DNA from: Tomocerus qinae
Taxonomy: Eukaryota; Arthropoda; Collembola; Entomobryomorpha; Tomoceridae
Direction: 5' to 3'
Assembly: GCA_020055645.1 (NCBI GenBank)
Contig: JAECZT010000008.1
Location: forward strand, 558,001 to 622,000
DNA length: 64,000 nt
The position numbers and the translations under genes were made by a program. How positions within the stretch are numbered: the first letter of the stretch is position 1; every line of letters begins with the position of its first letter. Shown in pieces: positions 25,200 through 39,827 of this stretch. A model generated the notes under the pieces. It had not been told where the DNA came from and made no database searches. It was given only the letters and a program-made list of their open reading frames with translations.

Positions 25200-28100
25200 T
25201 GATTTTTTTGAAACCTGTAGGAGCTAAAAAGCTTAAAAAATAATTTTCAAGAATTGAAATTCATGATTTAATACTTGTACGAGCCAATAAGCTTAAAAAA
25301 TAATTTTCAAGAGTTGAAATTCATGATTTAATAATTGTACGAGGCAAAAAGCTTAAAAAATAATTTTCAATGGTTGAAATTCATTATTTAATACTTGTAC
25401 GAGCCAATAAGCTTAAGAAATAATTTTGAAGATTTGAAATTCATGATTAAAGACTTGTACGAGCCAACAAGCTTAAAAAATAATTTTCAAGAAATGAAAT
25501 TCATGATTTATTACTTGTACGAGGCAAAAAGCTTAAAAAATAATTTTCAAGAGTCGGAATTCATGATTTAATACTTGTACGAGGCAAAAAGCTTAAAAAA
25601 TATTTTTCAAGAGTTCAAATTCAAGATTTAATGCTTGTACGAGCCAAAAAATTTAAAAATAACATTTACCAGTTTTAATTAATTTTTTTGAAACTTGTAC
25701 GAGCCAAAAAGTTTAAAAAATACATTTAGCAGTTTTAATTGATTTTTTTGAAACCTGTAGGAGCTAAAAAGCTTAAAAAATAATTTTCAAGAATTGAAAT
25801 TCATGATTTAATACTTGTACGAGCCAATAAGCTTAAAAAATAATTTTCAAGAGTTGAAATTCATGTTTTAATACTTGTACGAGCCAATAAGCTTAAAAAA
25901 TATTTTTCAAGAGTTAAAATTCAAAATATAAAGCTTGTACGAGCCAACAAATTTAAAAATAACATTTAGCAGTTTTAATTGATTTTTTTGAAACTTGTAC
26001 GAGCCAAAAAGTTTAAAAATAACATTTAGCATTTTTAATTGATTTTTTTGAAACTTGTAGGAGCCAAAAAGCTTAAAAAATAATTTTCAAGAGTTGAAAT
26101 TCATGATTTAATACTTGTACGAGGCAAAAAGCTTAAAAAATAATTTTCAAGAAATGAAATTCATGATTTAATACTTGTACGAGGCAAAAAGCTTAAAAAA
26201 TAATTTTCAAGACTTGGAATTCATGATTTAACACTTGTACGAGCCAACAAATTTAAAAATAACATTTAGCAGTTTTAATTGATTTTTTTGAAACTTGTAC
26301 GAGCCAAAAAGTTTAAAAATAACATTTAGCATTTTTAATTGATTTTTTTGAAACTTGTAGGAGCCAAAAAGCTTAAAAAATAATTTTCAAGACTTGAAAT
26401 TCATGATTTAATACTTGTACGAGGCAAAAAGCTTAAAAAATAATTTTCAAGAAATGAAATTCATGATTTATTACTTGTACGAGGCAAAAAGCTTAAAAAA
26501 TAATTTTCAAGAGTCGGAATTCATGATTTAATACTTGTACGAGGCAAAAAGCTTAAAAAATATTTTTCAAGAGTTCAAATTCAAGATTTAATGCTTGTAC
26601 GAGCCAAAAAATTTAAAAATAACATTTACCAGTTTTAATTAATTTTTTTGAAACTTGTACGAGCCAAAAAGTTTAAAAAATACATTTAGCAGTTTTAATT
26701 GATTTTTTTGAAACCTGTAGGAGCTAAAAAGCTTAAAAAATAATTTTCAAGAATTGAAATTCATGATTTAATACTTGTACGAGCCAATAAGCTTAAAAAA
26801 TAATTTTCAAGAGTTGAAATTCATGATTTAATAATTGTACGAGGCAAAAAGCTTAAAAAATAATTTTCAATGGTTGAAATTCATTATTTAATACTTGTAC
26901 GAGCCAATAAGCTTAAGAAATAATTTTGAAGAGTTGAAATTCATGATTTAAGACTTGTACGAGCCAACAAGCTTAAAAAATAATTTTCAAGAGTTGAAAT
27001 TCATGATTTAATACTTGTACGAGGCAAAAAGCTTAAAAAATAATTTTCAAGAAATGAAATTCATGATTTAATACTTGTACGAGGCAAAAAGCTTAAAAAA
27101 TAATTTTCAAGACTTGGAATTCATGATTTAACACTTGTACGAGGTAAAAAGCTTAGAAAATAGTTTTCAAGAGTTGAAATTCATGATTTAATACTTGTAC
27201 GAGCCACAAAGCTTAAAAAAATAATTTTCAAGAGTTGAAATTCATGATTTTAGTACTTTTACGAGGCAAAAAGCTTAAAAAATAGTTTTCAATGGTTGAA
27301 ATTCATGATTTAATACTTGTACGAGGCAAAAAGCTTAAAAAATAATTTTCAAGAAATGAAATTCATGATTTATTACTTGTACGAGGCAAAAAGCTTAAAA
27401 AATAATTTTCAAGAGTCGGAATTCATGATTTAATACTTGTACGAGGCAAAAAGCTTAAAAAATATTTTTCAAGAGTTCAAATTCAAGATTTAATGCTTGT
27501 ACGAGCCAAAAAATTTAAAAATAACATTTACCAGTTTTAATTAATTTTTTTGAAACTTGTACGAGCCAAAAAGTTTAAAAAATACATTTAGCAGTTTTAA
27601 TTGATTTTTTTGAAACCTGTAGGAGCTAAAAAGCTTAAAAATAATTTTCAAGAATTGAAATTCATGATTTAATACTTGTACGAGCCAATAAGCTTAAAAA
27701 ATAATTTTCAAGAGTTGAAATTCATGTTTTAATACTTGTACGAGCCAATAAGCTTAAAAAATATTTTTCAAGAGTTAAAATTCAAAATATAAAGCTTGTA
27801 CGAGCCAACAAATTTAAAAATAACATTTAGCAGTTTTAATTGATTTTTTTGAAACTTGTACGAGCCAAAAAGTTTAAAAATAACATTTAGCATTTTTAAT
27901 TGATTTTTTTTAAAACTTGTACGAGCCAAAAAGCTTAAAAATAATTTTCAAGAGTTGAAATTCATGATTTAATGCTTGTACAAGCCAAAAAGCTTAAAAA
28001 ATAATTTTCAAGAAATGAAATTCATGATTTAATACTTGTACGAGGCAAAAAGCTTAAAAAATAATTTTCAAGACTTGGAATTCATGATTTAACACTTGTA

Positions 28101-29100
28101 CGAGCCAACAAATTTAAAAATAACATTTAGCAGTTTTAATTGATTTTTTTGAAACTTGTACGAGCCAAAAAGTTTAAAAATAACATTTAGCATTTTTAAT
28201 TGATTTTTTTGAAACTTGTAGGAGCCAAAAAGCTTAAAAAATAATTTTCAAGACTTGAAATTCATGATTTAATACTTGTACGTGGCAAAAAGCTTAAAAA
28301 ATAATTTTCAAGAAATGAAATTCATGATTTATTACTTGTACGAGGCAAAAAGCTTAAAAAATAATTTTCAAGAGTCGGAATTCATGATTTAATACTTGTA
28401 CGAGGCAAAAAGCTTAAAAAATATTTTTCAAGAGTTCAAATTCAAGATTTAATGCTTGTACGAGCCAAAAAATTTAAAAATAACATTTACCAGTTTTAAT
28501 TAATTTTTTTGAAACTTGTACGAGCCAAAAAGTTTAAAAAATACATTTAGCAGTTTTAATTGATTTTTTTGAAACCTGTAGGAGCTAAAAAGCTTAAAAA
28601 ATAATTTTCAAGAATTGAAATTCATGATTTAATACTTGTACGAGCCAATAAGCTTAAAAAATAATTTTCAAGAGTTGAAATTCATGATTTAATAATTGTA
28701 CGAGGCAAAAAGCTTAAAAAATAATTTTCAATGGTTGAAATTCATTATTTAATACTTGTACGAGCCAATAAGCTTAAGAAATAATTTTGAAGAGTTGAAA
28801 TTCATGATTTAAGACTTGTACGAGCCAACAAGCTTAAAAAATAATTTTCAAGAGTTGAAATTCATGATTTAATACTTGTACGAGGCAAAAAGCTTAAAAA
28901 ATAATTTTCAAGAAATGAAATTCATGATTTAATACTTGTACGAGGCAAAAAGCTTAAAAAATAATTTTCAAGACTTGGAATTCATGATTTAACACTTGTA
29001 CGAGCCAAAAAGCTTAAAAAATAGTTTTCAAGAGTTGAAATTCATGATTTAATACTTGTACGAGCCAAAAAGCTTAAAAAAATAATTTTCAAGAGTTGAA
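25200..29100 (+). repeat. 0.90-0.96-kb higher-order repeats
   Basis: The diagnostic variant GAGTCGGAATTC occurs at 25551, 26511, 27413 and 28372, that is at spacings of 960, 902 and 959 bp (16, 15 and 16 monomers). The first and third, and the second and fourth, share more flanking variants than neighbours do, which suggests a composite unit of about 1.86 kb. A monomer with CATTATTTAATACTTG and TTAAGAAATAATTTTG marks the second half of the unit. Confidence 0.82.
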
Positions 29101-32100
29101 ATTCATGATTTTAGTACTTTTACGAGGCAAAAAGCTTAAAAATTAGTTTTCAAGAGTTGAAATTCATGATTTAATACTTGTACGAGCCAAAAAGCTTAAA
29201 AATAATATTAAGCAGTTTTAATTGATTTTTTTTGAAACTTATACGAGGCAAAAAGCTTAAAAAATAATTTTCAAGAGTTGAAATTCATGATTTAATACTT
29301 GTACGAGCCAAAAAGCTTAAAAAAATAGTTTTCAAGAGTTGAAATTCATGATTTAATACTTGTACGAGGCAAAAAGCTTAAAAAATAATTTTCAATAGTT
29401 GAAATTCATGATTTAATACTTGTACGAGCCAAAAAGCTTAAAAATAACATTTAGCAGTTTTAATTGATTTTTTTTGAAATTTGTACAAGGCAAAAAGCTT
29501 AAAAAATAATTTTCAAGAGTTGAAATTCATGTTTTAATACTTGTACGAGCCAATAAGCTTAAAAAATATTTTTCAAGAGTTGAAATTCAAGATATAAAGC
29601 TTGTACGAGCCAACAAATTTAAAAATAACATTTAGCAGTTTTAATTGATTTTTTTGAAACTTGTACGAGCCAAAAAGTTTAAAAATAACATTTAGCATTT
29701 TTAATTGATTTTTTTGAAACTTGTAGGAGCCAAAAAGCTTAAAAAATAATTTTCAAGAGTTGAAATTCATGATTTAATACTTGTACGAGGCAAAAAGCTT
29801 AAAAAATAATTTTCAAGAAATGAAATTCATGATTTAATACTTGTACGAGGCAAAAAGCTTAAAAAATAATTTTCAAGACTTGGAATTCATGATTTAACAC
29901 TTGTACGAGCCAACAAATTTAAAAATAACATTTAGCAGTTTTAATTGATTTTTTTGAAACTTGTACGAGCCAAAAAGTTTAAAAATAACATTTAGCATTT
30001 TTAATTGATTTTTTTGAAACTTGTAGGAGCCAAAAAGCTTAAAAAATAATTTTCAAGACTTGAAATTCATGATTTAATACTTGTACCAGGCAAAAAGCTT
30101 AAAAAATAATTTTCAAGAAATGAAATTCATGATTTATTACTTGTACGAGGCAAAAAGCTTAAAAAATAATTTTCAAGAGTTGGAATTCATGATTTAATAC
30201 TTGTACGAGGCAAAAAGCTTAAAAAATATTTTTCAAGAGTTGAAATTCAAGATTTAATGCTTGTACGAGCCAAAAAATTTAAAAATAACATTTACCAGTT
30301 TTAATTAATTTTTTTGAAACTTGTACGAGCCAAAAAGTTTAAAAATAGAATTTAGCAGTTTTAATTGATTTTTTTTGAAACCTGTAGGAGCCAAAAAGCT
30401 TAAAAAATAATTTTCAAGAGTTGAAATTCATGATTTAATACTTGTACGAGGCAAAAAGCTTAAAAAATAATTTTCAAGACTTGAAATTCATGATTTAATA
30501 CTTGTACGAGCCAATAAGCTTAAAAAATAATTTTCAATAGTTGAAATTCATGATTTAATAATTGTACGAGGCAAAAAGCTTAAAAAATAATTTTCAATGG
30601 TTGAAATTCATTATTTAATACTTGTACGAGCCAATAAGCTTAAAAAATAATTTTGAAGAGTTGAAATTCATGATGTAAGACTTGTACGAGCCAACAAGCT
30701 TAAAAAATAATTTTCAAGAGTTGAAATTCATGATTTAATACTTGTACGAGGCAAAAAGCTTAAAAAATAATTTTCAAGAAATGAAATTCATGATTTAATA
30801 CTTGTACGAGGCAAAAAGCTTAAAAAATAATTTTCAATAGTTGAAATTCATGATTTAATACTTGTACGAGCCAAAAAGCTTAAAAATAACATTTAGCAGT
30901 TTTAATTGATTTTTTTTGAAATTTGTACAAGGCAAAAAGCTTAAAAAATAATTTTCAAGAGTTGAAATTCATGTTTTAATACTTGTACGAGCCAATAAGC
31001 TTAAAAAATATTTTTCAAGAGTTGAAATTCAAGATATAAAGCTTGTACGAGCCAACAAATTTAAAAATAACATTTAGCAGTTTTAATTGATTTTTTTGAA
31101 ACTTGTACGAGCCAAAAAGTTTAAAAATAACATTTAGCATTTTTAATTGATTTTTTTGAAACTTGTAGGAGCCAAAAAGCTTAAAAAATAATTTTCAAGA
31201 GTTGAAATTCATGTTTTAATACTTGTACGAGCCAATAAGCTTAAAAAATATTTTTCAAGAGTTGAAATTCAAGATATAAAGCTTGTACGAGCCAACAAAT
31301 TTAAAAATAACATTTAGCAGTTTTAATTGATTTTTTTGAAACTTGTACGAGCCAAAAAGTTTAAAAATAACATTTAGCATTTTTAATTGATTTTTTTGAA
31401 ACTTGTAGGAGCCAAAAAGCTTAAAAAATAATTTTCAAGAGTTGAAATTCATGATTTAATACTTGTACGAGGCAAAAAGCTTAAAAAATAATTTTCAAGA
31501 AATGAAATTCATGATTTAATACTTGTACGAGGCAAAAAGCTTAAAAAATAATTTTCAAGACTTGGAATTCATGATTTAACACTTGTACGAGCCAACAAAT
31601 TTAAAAATAACATTTAGCAGTTTTAATTGATTTTTTTGAAACTTGTACGAGCCAAAAAGTTTAAAAATAACATTTAGCATTTTTAATTGATTTTTTTGAA
31701 ACTTGTAGGAGCCAAAAAGCTTAAAAAATAATTTTCAAGACTTGAAATTCATGATTTAGTACTTGTACGAGGCAAAAAGCTTAAAAAATAAGTTTCAAGA
31801 GTTGGAATTCATGATTTAATACTTGTACGAGGCAAAAAGCTTAAAAAATATTTTTCAAGAGTTGAAATTCAAGATTTAATGCTTGTACGAGCCAAAAAAT
31901 TTAAAAATAACATTTACCAGTTTTAATTAATTTTTTTGAAACTTGTACGAGCCAAAAAGTTTAAAAATAGAATTTAGCAGTTTTAATTGATTTTTTTTGA
32001 AACCTGTAGGAGCCAAAAAGCTTAAAAAATAATTTTCAAGAGTTGAAATTCATGATTTAATACTTGTACGAGGCAAAAAGGTTAAAAAATAATTTTCAAG

Positions 32101-33075
32101 AAATGAAATTCATGATTTAATACTTGTACGAGGCAAAAAGCTTAAAAAATATTTTTCAAGAGTTAAAATTCATGATTTAATACTTGCACGAGTTAATAAG
32201 CTTAAAAAATAATTTTGAAGAGTTGAAATTCATGATTTAATACTTGTACGAGCCAAAACGCTTAAAAAACAATTTTCAATGGTTGAAATTCATTATTTAT
32301 AACTTGTACGAGCCAATAAGCTTAAAAAATAATTTTGAAGAGTTGAAATTCATGATGTAAGACTTGTACGAGCCAACAAGCTTAAAAAATAATTTTCAAG
32401 AGTTGAAATTCATGATTTAATACTTGTACGAGGCAAAAAGCTTAAAAAATAATTTTCAAGAAATGAAATTCATGATTTAATACTTGTACGAGGGAAAAAG
32501 CTTAAAAAATATTTTTCAAGAGTTAAAATTCATGATTTAATACTTGCACGAGTTAATAAGCTTAAAAAATAATTTTGAAGAGTTGAAATTCATGATTTAA
32601 TACTTGTACGAGCCAAAAAGCTTAAAAATAACATTTAGCAGTTTTAATTGATTTTTTTGAAACTTGTACGAGCCAAAAAGTTTAAAAATAACATTTAGCA
32701 TTTTTAATTGATTTTTTTGAAACTTGTAGGAGCCAAAAAGCTTAAAAAATAATTTTCAAGAGTTGGAATTCATGATTTAATACTTGTACGAGGCAAAAAG
32801 CTTAAAAAATATTTTTCAAGAGTTGAAATTCAAGATTTAATGCTTGTACGAGCCAAAAAATTTAAAAATAACATTTACCAGTTTTAATTAATTTTTTTGA
32901 AACTTGTACGAGCCAAAAAAATTAAAAATAACATTTAGCAGTTTTAATGAAACCTGAAGGAGCCAAAAAGCTTAAAAAATATTTTTCAAGTGTTGAAATT
33001 CAAGATTTAATACTTGTACGAGCCAAAAAATTTAAAAATAACATTTACCAGTTTTAATTAATTTTTTTGAAACTT

Positions 33076-33120
33076 GTACGAGCCAAAAAGTTTAAAAATA
33101 ACATTTAGCAGTTGAAACCT
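33076..33120 (+). repeat. Shortened 45-bp B monomer (landmark variant)
   Basis: This B monomer reads AGCAGTTGAAACC where others read AGCAGTTTTAATTG followed by a T-run and GAAACC; about 15 bp have been lost between two GTT/TTG repeats. The same short form is found near 35682, 38061, 41801, 57551 and 61681. It marks descent of these higher-order units from one ancestor and explains why their period is not a multiple of 60. Confidence 0.85.
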
Positions 33121-36100
33121 GTAGGAGCCAAAAAGCTTAAAAAATAATTTTCAAGAGTTAAAATTCATGGTTTAATACTTGTACGAGCCAAAAAGCTTAA
33201 AAAATAATTAACAAGAGTTGAAATTCATGATTTAATACTTGTACGAGCCAAAAAGCTTAAAAAATAAATTTCAAGAGTTGAAATTCATGATTTAATACTT
33301 GTTCGAGGCAAAAAGCTTAAAAAATATTTTTCAAGAGTTGAAATTCAAGATTTAAAGCTTGTACGAGCCAACAAATTTAAAAATAACATTTAGCAGTTTT
33401 AATTGATTTTTTTGAAACTTGTACGAGCCAAAGAGTTTAAAAATAACATTTAGCATTTTTAATTGATTTTTTTGAAACTTGTAGGAGCCAAAAAGCTTAA
33501 AAAATAATTTTCAAGAGTTGAAATTCATGTTTTAATACTTGTACGAGCCAATAAGCTTAAAAAATATTTTTCAAGAGTTGCAATTCAAGATATAAAGCTT
33601 GTACGAGCCAACAAATTTAAAAATAACATTTAGCAGTTTTAATTGATTTTTTTGAAACTTGTACGAGCCAAAAAGTTTAAAAATAACATTTAGCATTTTT
33701 AATTGATTTTTTTGAAACTTGTAGGAGCCAAAAAGCTTAAAAAATAATTTTCAAGAGTTGAAATTCATGTTTTAATACTTGTACGAGCCAATAAGCTTAA
33801 AAAATATTTTTCAAGAGTTGAAATTCAAGATATAAAGCTTGTACGAGCCAACAAATTTAAAAATAACATTTAGCAGTTTTAATTGATTTTTTTGAAACTT
33901 GTACGAGCCAAAAAGTTTAAAAATAACATTTAGCATTTTTAATTGATTTTTTTGAAACTTGTAGGAGCCAAAAAGCTTAAAAAATAATTTTCAAGAGTTG
34001 AAATTCATGATTTAATACTTGTACGAGGCAAAAAGCTTAAAAAATAATTTTCAAGAAATGAAATTCATGATTTAATACTTGTACGAGGCAAAAAGCTTAA
34101 AAAATAATTTTCAAGACTTGGAATTCATGATTTAACACTTGTACGAGCCAACAAATTTAAAAATAACATTTAGCAGTTTTAATTGATTTTTTTGAAACTT
34201 GTACGAGCCAAAAAGTTTAAAAATAACATTTAGCATTTTTAATTGATTTTTTTGAAACTTGTAGGAGCCAAAAAGCTTAAAAAATAATTTTCAAGACTTG
34301 AAATTCATGATTTAGTACTTGTACGAGGCAAAAAGCTTAAAAAATAAGTTTCAAGAGTTGGAATTCATGATTTAATACTTGTACGAGGCAAAAAGCTTAA
34401 AAAATATTTTTCAAGAGTTGAAATTCAAGATTTAATGCTTGTACGAGCCAAAAAATTTAAAAATAACATTTACCAGTTTTAATTAATTTTTTTGAAACTT
34501 GTACGAGCCAAAAAGTTTAAAAATAGAATTTAGCAGTTTTAATTGATTTTTTTTGAAACCTGTAGGAGCCAAAAAGCTTAAAAAATAATTTTCAAGAGTT
34601 GAAATTCATGATTTAATACTTGTACGAGGCAAAAAGCTTAAAAAATAATTTTCAAGAAATGAAATTCATGATTTAATACTTGTACGAGGCAAAAAGCTTA
34701 AAAAATATTTTTCAAGAGTTAAAATTCATGATTTAATACTTGCACGAGTTAATAAGCTTAAAAAATAATTTTGAAGAGTTGAAATTCATGATTTAATACT
34801 TGTACGAGCCAAAAAGCTTAAAAAACAATTTTCAATGGTTGAAATTCATTATTTATAACTTGTACGAGCCAATAAGCTTAAAAAATAATTTTGAAGAGTT
34901 GAAATTCATGATGTAAGACTTGTACGAGCCAACAAGCTTAAAAAATAATTTTCAAGAGTTGAAATTCATGATTTAATACTTGTACGAGGCAAAAAGCTTA
35001 AAAAATAATTTTCAAGAAATGAAATTCATGATTTAATACTTGTACGAGGGAAAAAGCTTAAAAAATATTTTTCAAGAGTTAAAATTCATGATTTAATACT
35101 TGCACGAGTTAATAAGCTTAAAAAATAATTTTGAAGAGTTGAAATTCATGATTTAATACTTGTACGAGCCAAAAAGCTTAAAAATAACATTTAGCAGTTT
35201 TAATTGATTTTTTTGAAACTTGTACGAGCCAAAAAGTTTAAAAATAACATTTAGCATTTTTAATTGATTTTTTTGAAACTTGTAGGAGCCAAAAAGCTTA
35301 AAAAATAATTTTCAAGAGTTGGAATTCATGATTTAATACTTGTACGAGGCAAAAAGCTTAAAAAATATTTTTCAAGAGTTGAAATTCAAGATTTAATGCT
35401 TGTACGAGCCAAAAAATTTAAAAATAACATTTACCAGTTTTAATTAATTTTTTTGAAACTTGTACGAGCCAAAAAAATTAAAAATAACATTTAGCAGTTT
35501 TAATTGATTTTTTTTGAAACCTGAAGGAGCCAAAAAGCTTAAAAAATATTTTTCAAGTGTTGAAATTCAAGATTTAATACTTGTACGAGCCAAAAAATTT
35601 AAAAATAACATTTACCAGTTTTAATTAATTTTTTTGAAACTTGTACGAGCCAAAAAGTTTAAAAATAACATTTAGCAGTTGAAACCTGTAGGAGCCAAAA
35701 AGCTTAAAAAAATAATTTTCAAGAGTTAAAATTCATGGTTTAATACTTGTACGAGCCAAAAAGCTTAAAAAATAATTAACAAGAGTTGAAATTCATGATT
35801 TAATACTTGTACGAGCCAAAAAGCTTAAAAAATAAATTTCAAGAGTTGAAATTCATGATTTAATACTTGTTCGAGGCAAAAAGCTTAAAAAATATTTTTC
35901 AAGAGTTGAAATTCAAGATTTAAAGCTTGTACGAGCCAACAAATTTAAAAATAACATTTAGCAGTTTTAATTGATTTTTTTGAAACTTGTACGAGCCAAA
36001 GAGTTTAAAAATAACATTTAGCATTTTTAATTGATTTTTTTGAAACTTGTAGGAGCCAAAAAGCTTAAAAAATAATTTTCAAGAGTTGAAATTCATGTTT

Positions 36101-39100
36101 TAATACTTGTACGAGCCAATAAGCTTAAAAAATATTTTTCAAGAGTTGCAATTCAAGATATAAAGCTTGTACGAGCCAACAAATTTAAAAATAACATTTA
36201 GCAGTTTTAATTGATTTTTTTGAAACTTGTACGAGCCAAAAAGTTTAAAAATAACATTTAGCATTTTTAATTGATTTTTTTGAAACTTGTAGGAGCCAAA
36301 AAGCTTAAAAAATAATTTTCAAGAGTTGAAATTCATGATTTAATACTTGTACGAGGCAAAAAGCTTAAAAAATAATTTTCAAGAAATGAAATTCATGATT
36401 TAATACTTGTACGAGGCAAAAAGCTTAAAAAATAATTTTCAAGACTTGGAATTCATGATTTAACACTTGTACGAGCCAACAAATTTAAAAATAACATTTA
36501 GCAGTTTTAATTGATTTTTTTGAAACTTGTACGAGCCAAAAAGTTTAAAAATAACATTTAGCATTTTTAATTGATTTTTTTGAAACTTGTAGGAGCCAAA
36601 AAGCTTAAAAAATAATTTTCAAGACTTGAAATTCATGATTTAATACTTGTACCAGGCAAAAAGCTTAAAAAATAATTTTCAAGAAATGAAATTCATGATT
36701 TATTACTTGTACGAGGCAAAAAGCTTAAAAAATAATTTTCAAGAGTTGGAATTCATGATTTAATACTTGTACGAGGCAAAAAGCTTAAAAAATATTTTTC
36801 AAGAGTTGAAATTCAAGATTTAATGCTTGTACGAGCCAAAAAATTTAAAAATAACATTTACCAGTTTTAATTAATTTTTTTGAAACTTGTACGAGCCAAA
36901 ATGTTTAAAAATAGAATTTAGCAGTTTTAATTGATTTTTTTGAAACCTGTAGGAGCCAAAAAGCTTAAAAAATAATTTTCAAGAGTTGAAATTCATGATT
37001 TAATACTTGTACGAGGCAAAAAGCTTAAAAAATAATTTTCAAGACTTGAAATTCATGATTTAATACTTGTACGAGCCAAAAAGCTTCAAAAATATATTTC
37101 AAGAGTTGAAATTCATGATTTAATACTTGTATGAGCCAATAAGCTTAAAAAATAATTTTCAATAGTTGAAATTCATGATTTAATAATTGTACGAGGCAAA
37201 AAGCTTAAAAAATAATTTTCAATGGTTGAAATTCATTATTTAATACTTGTACGAGCCAATAAGCTTAAAAAATAATTTTGAAGAGTTGAAATTCATGATG
37301 TAAGACTTGTACGAGCCAACAAGCTTAAAAAATAATTTTCAAGAGTTGAAATTCATGATTTAATACTTGTACGAGGCAAAAAGCTTAAAAAATAATTTTC
37401 AAGAAATGAAATTCATGATTTAATACTTGTACGAGGCAAAACGCTTAAAAAATATTTTTCAAGAGTTAAAATTCATGATTTAATACTTGCACGAGTTAAT
37501 AAGCTTAAAAAATAATTTTGAAGAGTTGAAATTCATGATTAAATACTTGTACGAGCCAAAAAGCTTAAAAATAACATTTAGTAGTTTTAATTGATTTTTT
37601 TGAAACTTGTACGAGCCAAAAAGTTTAAAAATAACATTTAGCATTTTTAATTGATTTTTTTGAAACTTGTAGGAGCCAAAAAGCTTAAAAAATAATTTTC
37701 AAGAGTTGGAATTCATGATTTAAAACTTGTACGAGGCAAAAAGCTTAAAAAATATTTTTCAAGAGTTGAAATTCAAGATTTAATGCTTGTACGAGCCAAA
37801 AAATTTAAAAATAACATTTGCCAGTTTTAATTAATTTTTTTGAAACTTGTCCGAGCCAAAAAAATTAAAAATAACATTTAGCAGTTTTAATTGATTTTTT
37901 TTGAAACCTGTAGGAGCCAAAAAGCTTAAAAAATATTTTTCAAGTGTTGAAATTCAAGATTTAATACTTGTACGAGCCAAAAAATTTAAAAATAACATTT
38001 ACCAGTTTTAATTAATTTTTTTGAAACTTGTACGAGCCAAAAAGTTTAAAAATAACATTTAGCAGTTGAAACCTGTAGGAGCCAAAAAGCTTAAAAAAAT
38101 AATTTTCAAGAGTTAAAATTCATGGTTTAATACTTGTACGAGCCAAAAAGCTTAAAAAATAATTAACAAGAGTTGAAATTCATGATTTAATACTTGTACG
38201 AGCCAAAAAGCTTAAAAAATAAATTTCAAGAGTTGAAATTCATGATTTAATACTTGTTCGAGGCAAAAAGCTTAAAAAATATTTTTCAAGAGTTGAAATT
38301 CAAGATTTAAAGCTTGTACGAGCCAACAAATTTAAAAATAACATTTAGCAGTTTTAATTGATTTTTTTGAAACTTGTACGAGCCAAAGAGTTTAAAAATA
38401 ACATTTAGCATTTTTAATTGATTTTTTTGAAACTTGTAGGAGCCAAAAAGCTTAAAAAATAATTTTCAAGAGTTGAAATTCATGTTTTAATACTTGTACG
38501 AGCCAATAAGCTTAAAAAATATTTTTCAAGAGTTGAAATTCAAGATATAAAGCTTGTACGAGCCAACAAATTTAAAAATAACATTTAGCAGTTTTAATTG
38601 ATTTTTTTGAAACTTGTACGAGCCAAAAAGTTTAAAAATAACATTTAGCATTTTTAATTGATTTTTTTGAAACTTGTAGGAGCCAAAAAGCTTAAAAAAT
38701 AATTTTCAAGAGTTGAAATTCATGATTTAATACTTGTACGAGGCAAAAAGCTTAAAAAATAATTTTCAAGAAATGAAATTCATGATTTAATACTTGTACG
38801 AGGCAAAAAGCTTAAAAAATAATTTTCAAGACTTGGAATTCATGATTTAACACTTGTACGAGCCAACAAATTTAAAAATAACATTTAGCAGTTTTAATTG
38901 ATTTTTTTGAAACTTGTACGAGCCAAAAAGTTTAAAAATAACATTTAGCATTTTTAATTGATTTTTTTGAAACTTGTAGGAGCCAAAAAGCTTAAAAAAT
39001 AATTTTCAAGACTTGAAATTCATGATTTAATACTTGTACCAGGCAAAAAGCTTAAAAAATAATTTTCAAGAAATGAAATTCATGATTTATTACTTGTACG

Positions 39101-39454
39101 AGGCAAAAAGCTTAAAAAATAATTTTCAAGAGTTGGAATTCATGATTTAATACTTGTACGAGGCAAAAAGCTTAAAAAATATTTTTCAAGAGTTGAAATT
39201 CAAGATTTAATGCTTGTACGAGCCAAAAAATTTAAAAATAACATTTACCAGTTTTAATTAATTTTTTTGAAACTTGTACGAGCCAAAAAGTTTAAAAATA
39301 GAATTTAGCAGTTTTAATTGATTTTTTTTGAAACCTGTAGGAGCCAAAAAGCTTAAAAAATAATTTTCAAGAGTTGAAATTCATGATTTAATACTTGTAC
39401 GAGGCAAAAAGCTTAAAAAATAATTTTCAAGACTTGAAATTCATGATTTAATAC

Positions 39455-39460
39455 TTGTAC
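39455..39460 (+). repeat. Target site duplication TTGTAC, left
   Basis: TTGTAC immediately before the element repeats TTGTAC at 40808-40813 immediately after it. Uninterrupted satellite copies with the same flanks (about 37060, 59732, 60692) have a single CTTGTACGAGCC, confirming a 6-bp duplication. The site lies inside the conserved 10-bp satellite box. Confidence 0.93.
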
Positions 39461-39827
39461 GGGCTAAATCCTAGTATACCGACGCTCCATGGAATAGACT
39501 GATATATAGCTCATTCGAAAGATCTCGTCGAGTACATTACGAATATGGTATTGGTTTTTGGGGCAACCCCCCAAATAAGAAAGTTATGGTCGGTTAAAGT
39601 TGAAAAAATGACTATTTCGATGCCTACGTTTTCAGAAAACGAAGAGTTACAAGTTCTTCAGGACATCGTTGTTTTGCTCTTCATGTTGAAGTTACTTGTA
39701 ACTATGGCAACGTAGCTAATAAGATTATTTAGGTTTGGTTTTGTAAAATTCTTAATTGCACTTTAACTTCTATTTTCGGTTTCTTCATTGTTCTAACTTC
39801 AATTTTCGTCATTTTTGATTTGGTTAG
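39461..39827 (+). repeat. Left terminal inverted repeat, 367 bp
   Basis: Starts GGGCTAAATCCTAGTATACC and ends TTTTGATTTGGTTAG. Compared by eye with the reverse complement of 40441-40807 it shows 15 mismatches and no indel, about 96% identity. Mismatches concentrate in the outer two thirds, with four of them in the first eight bases; the inner 130 bases differ at only one. Internally it holds a GC-rich short dyad, GGGGCAACCCCCC. It has no other recognisable feature. Confidence 0.93.

Larger units (their letters stand above)
18680..39460 (+). repeat. 60-bp satellite array, second forward block (left of the insertion)
   Basis: About 345 forward monomers of the same A and B classes as the first block, but with different sets of variants: TTTTCAAGAAATGAAATTC, CAAGACTTGGAATTC, a B monomer AACATTTAGCATTTTTAATT, GAGCCAACAAATTT and TTGCACGAGTTAATAAGC. 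The junction with the inverted 78-bp array is sequenced directly at 18680-18682, where the three bases TTA fit both repeat types. No gene or other interspersed element is visible. The array is interrupted at 39461 by a DNA element and resumes at 40808. Confidence 0.96.
30960..39460 (+). repeat. 2.39-2.57-kb higher-order repeats
   Basis: The unique variant AATTAACAAGAG occurs at about 33207, 35775, 38162 and 41902. The spacings are 2,568, 2,387 and 3,740 bp; the last becomes 2,387 bp once the 1,353 bp of inserted element plus target duplication are removed. Other shared landmarks are a shortened B monomer (next entry), CTTGTTCGAGGC and AAAGAGTTTAAA. The first unit lacks 12 bp in a B monomer near 32941 that the second retains. 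Copies are near identical, and the series continues to about 43000 beyond the insertion. Confidence 0.88.
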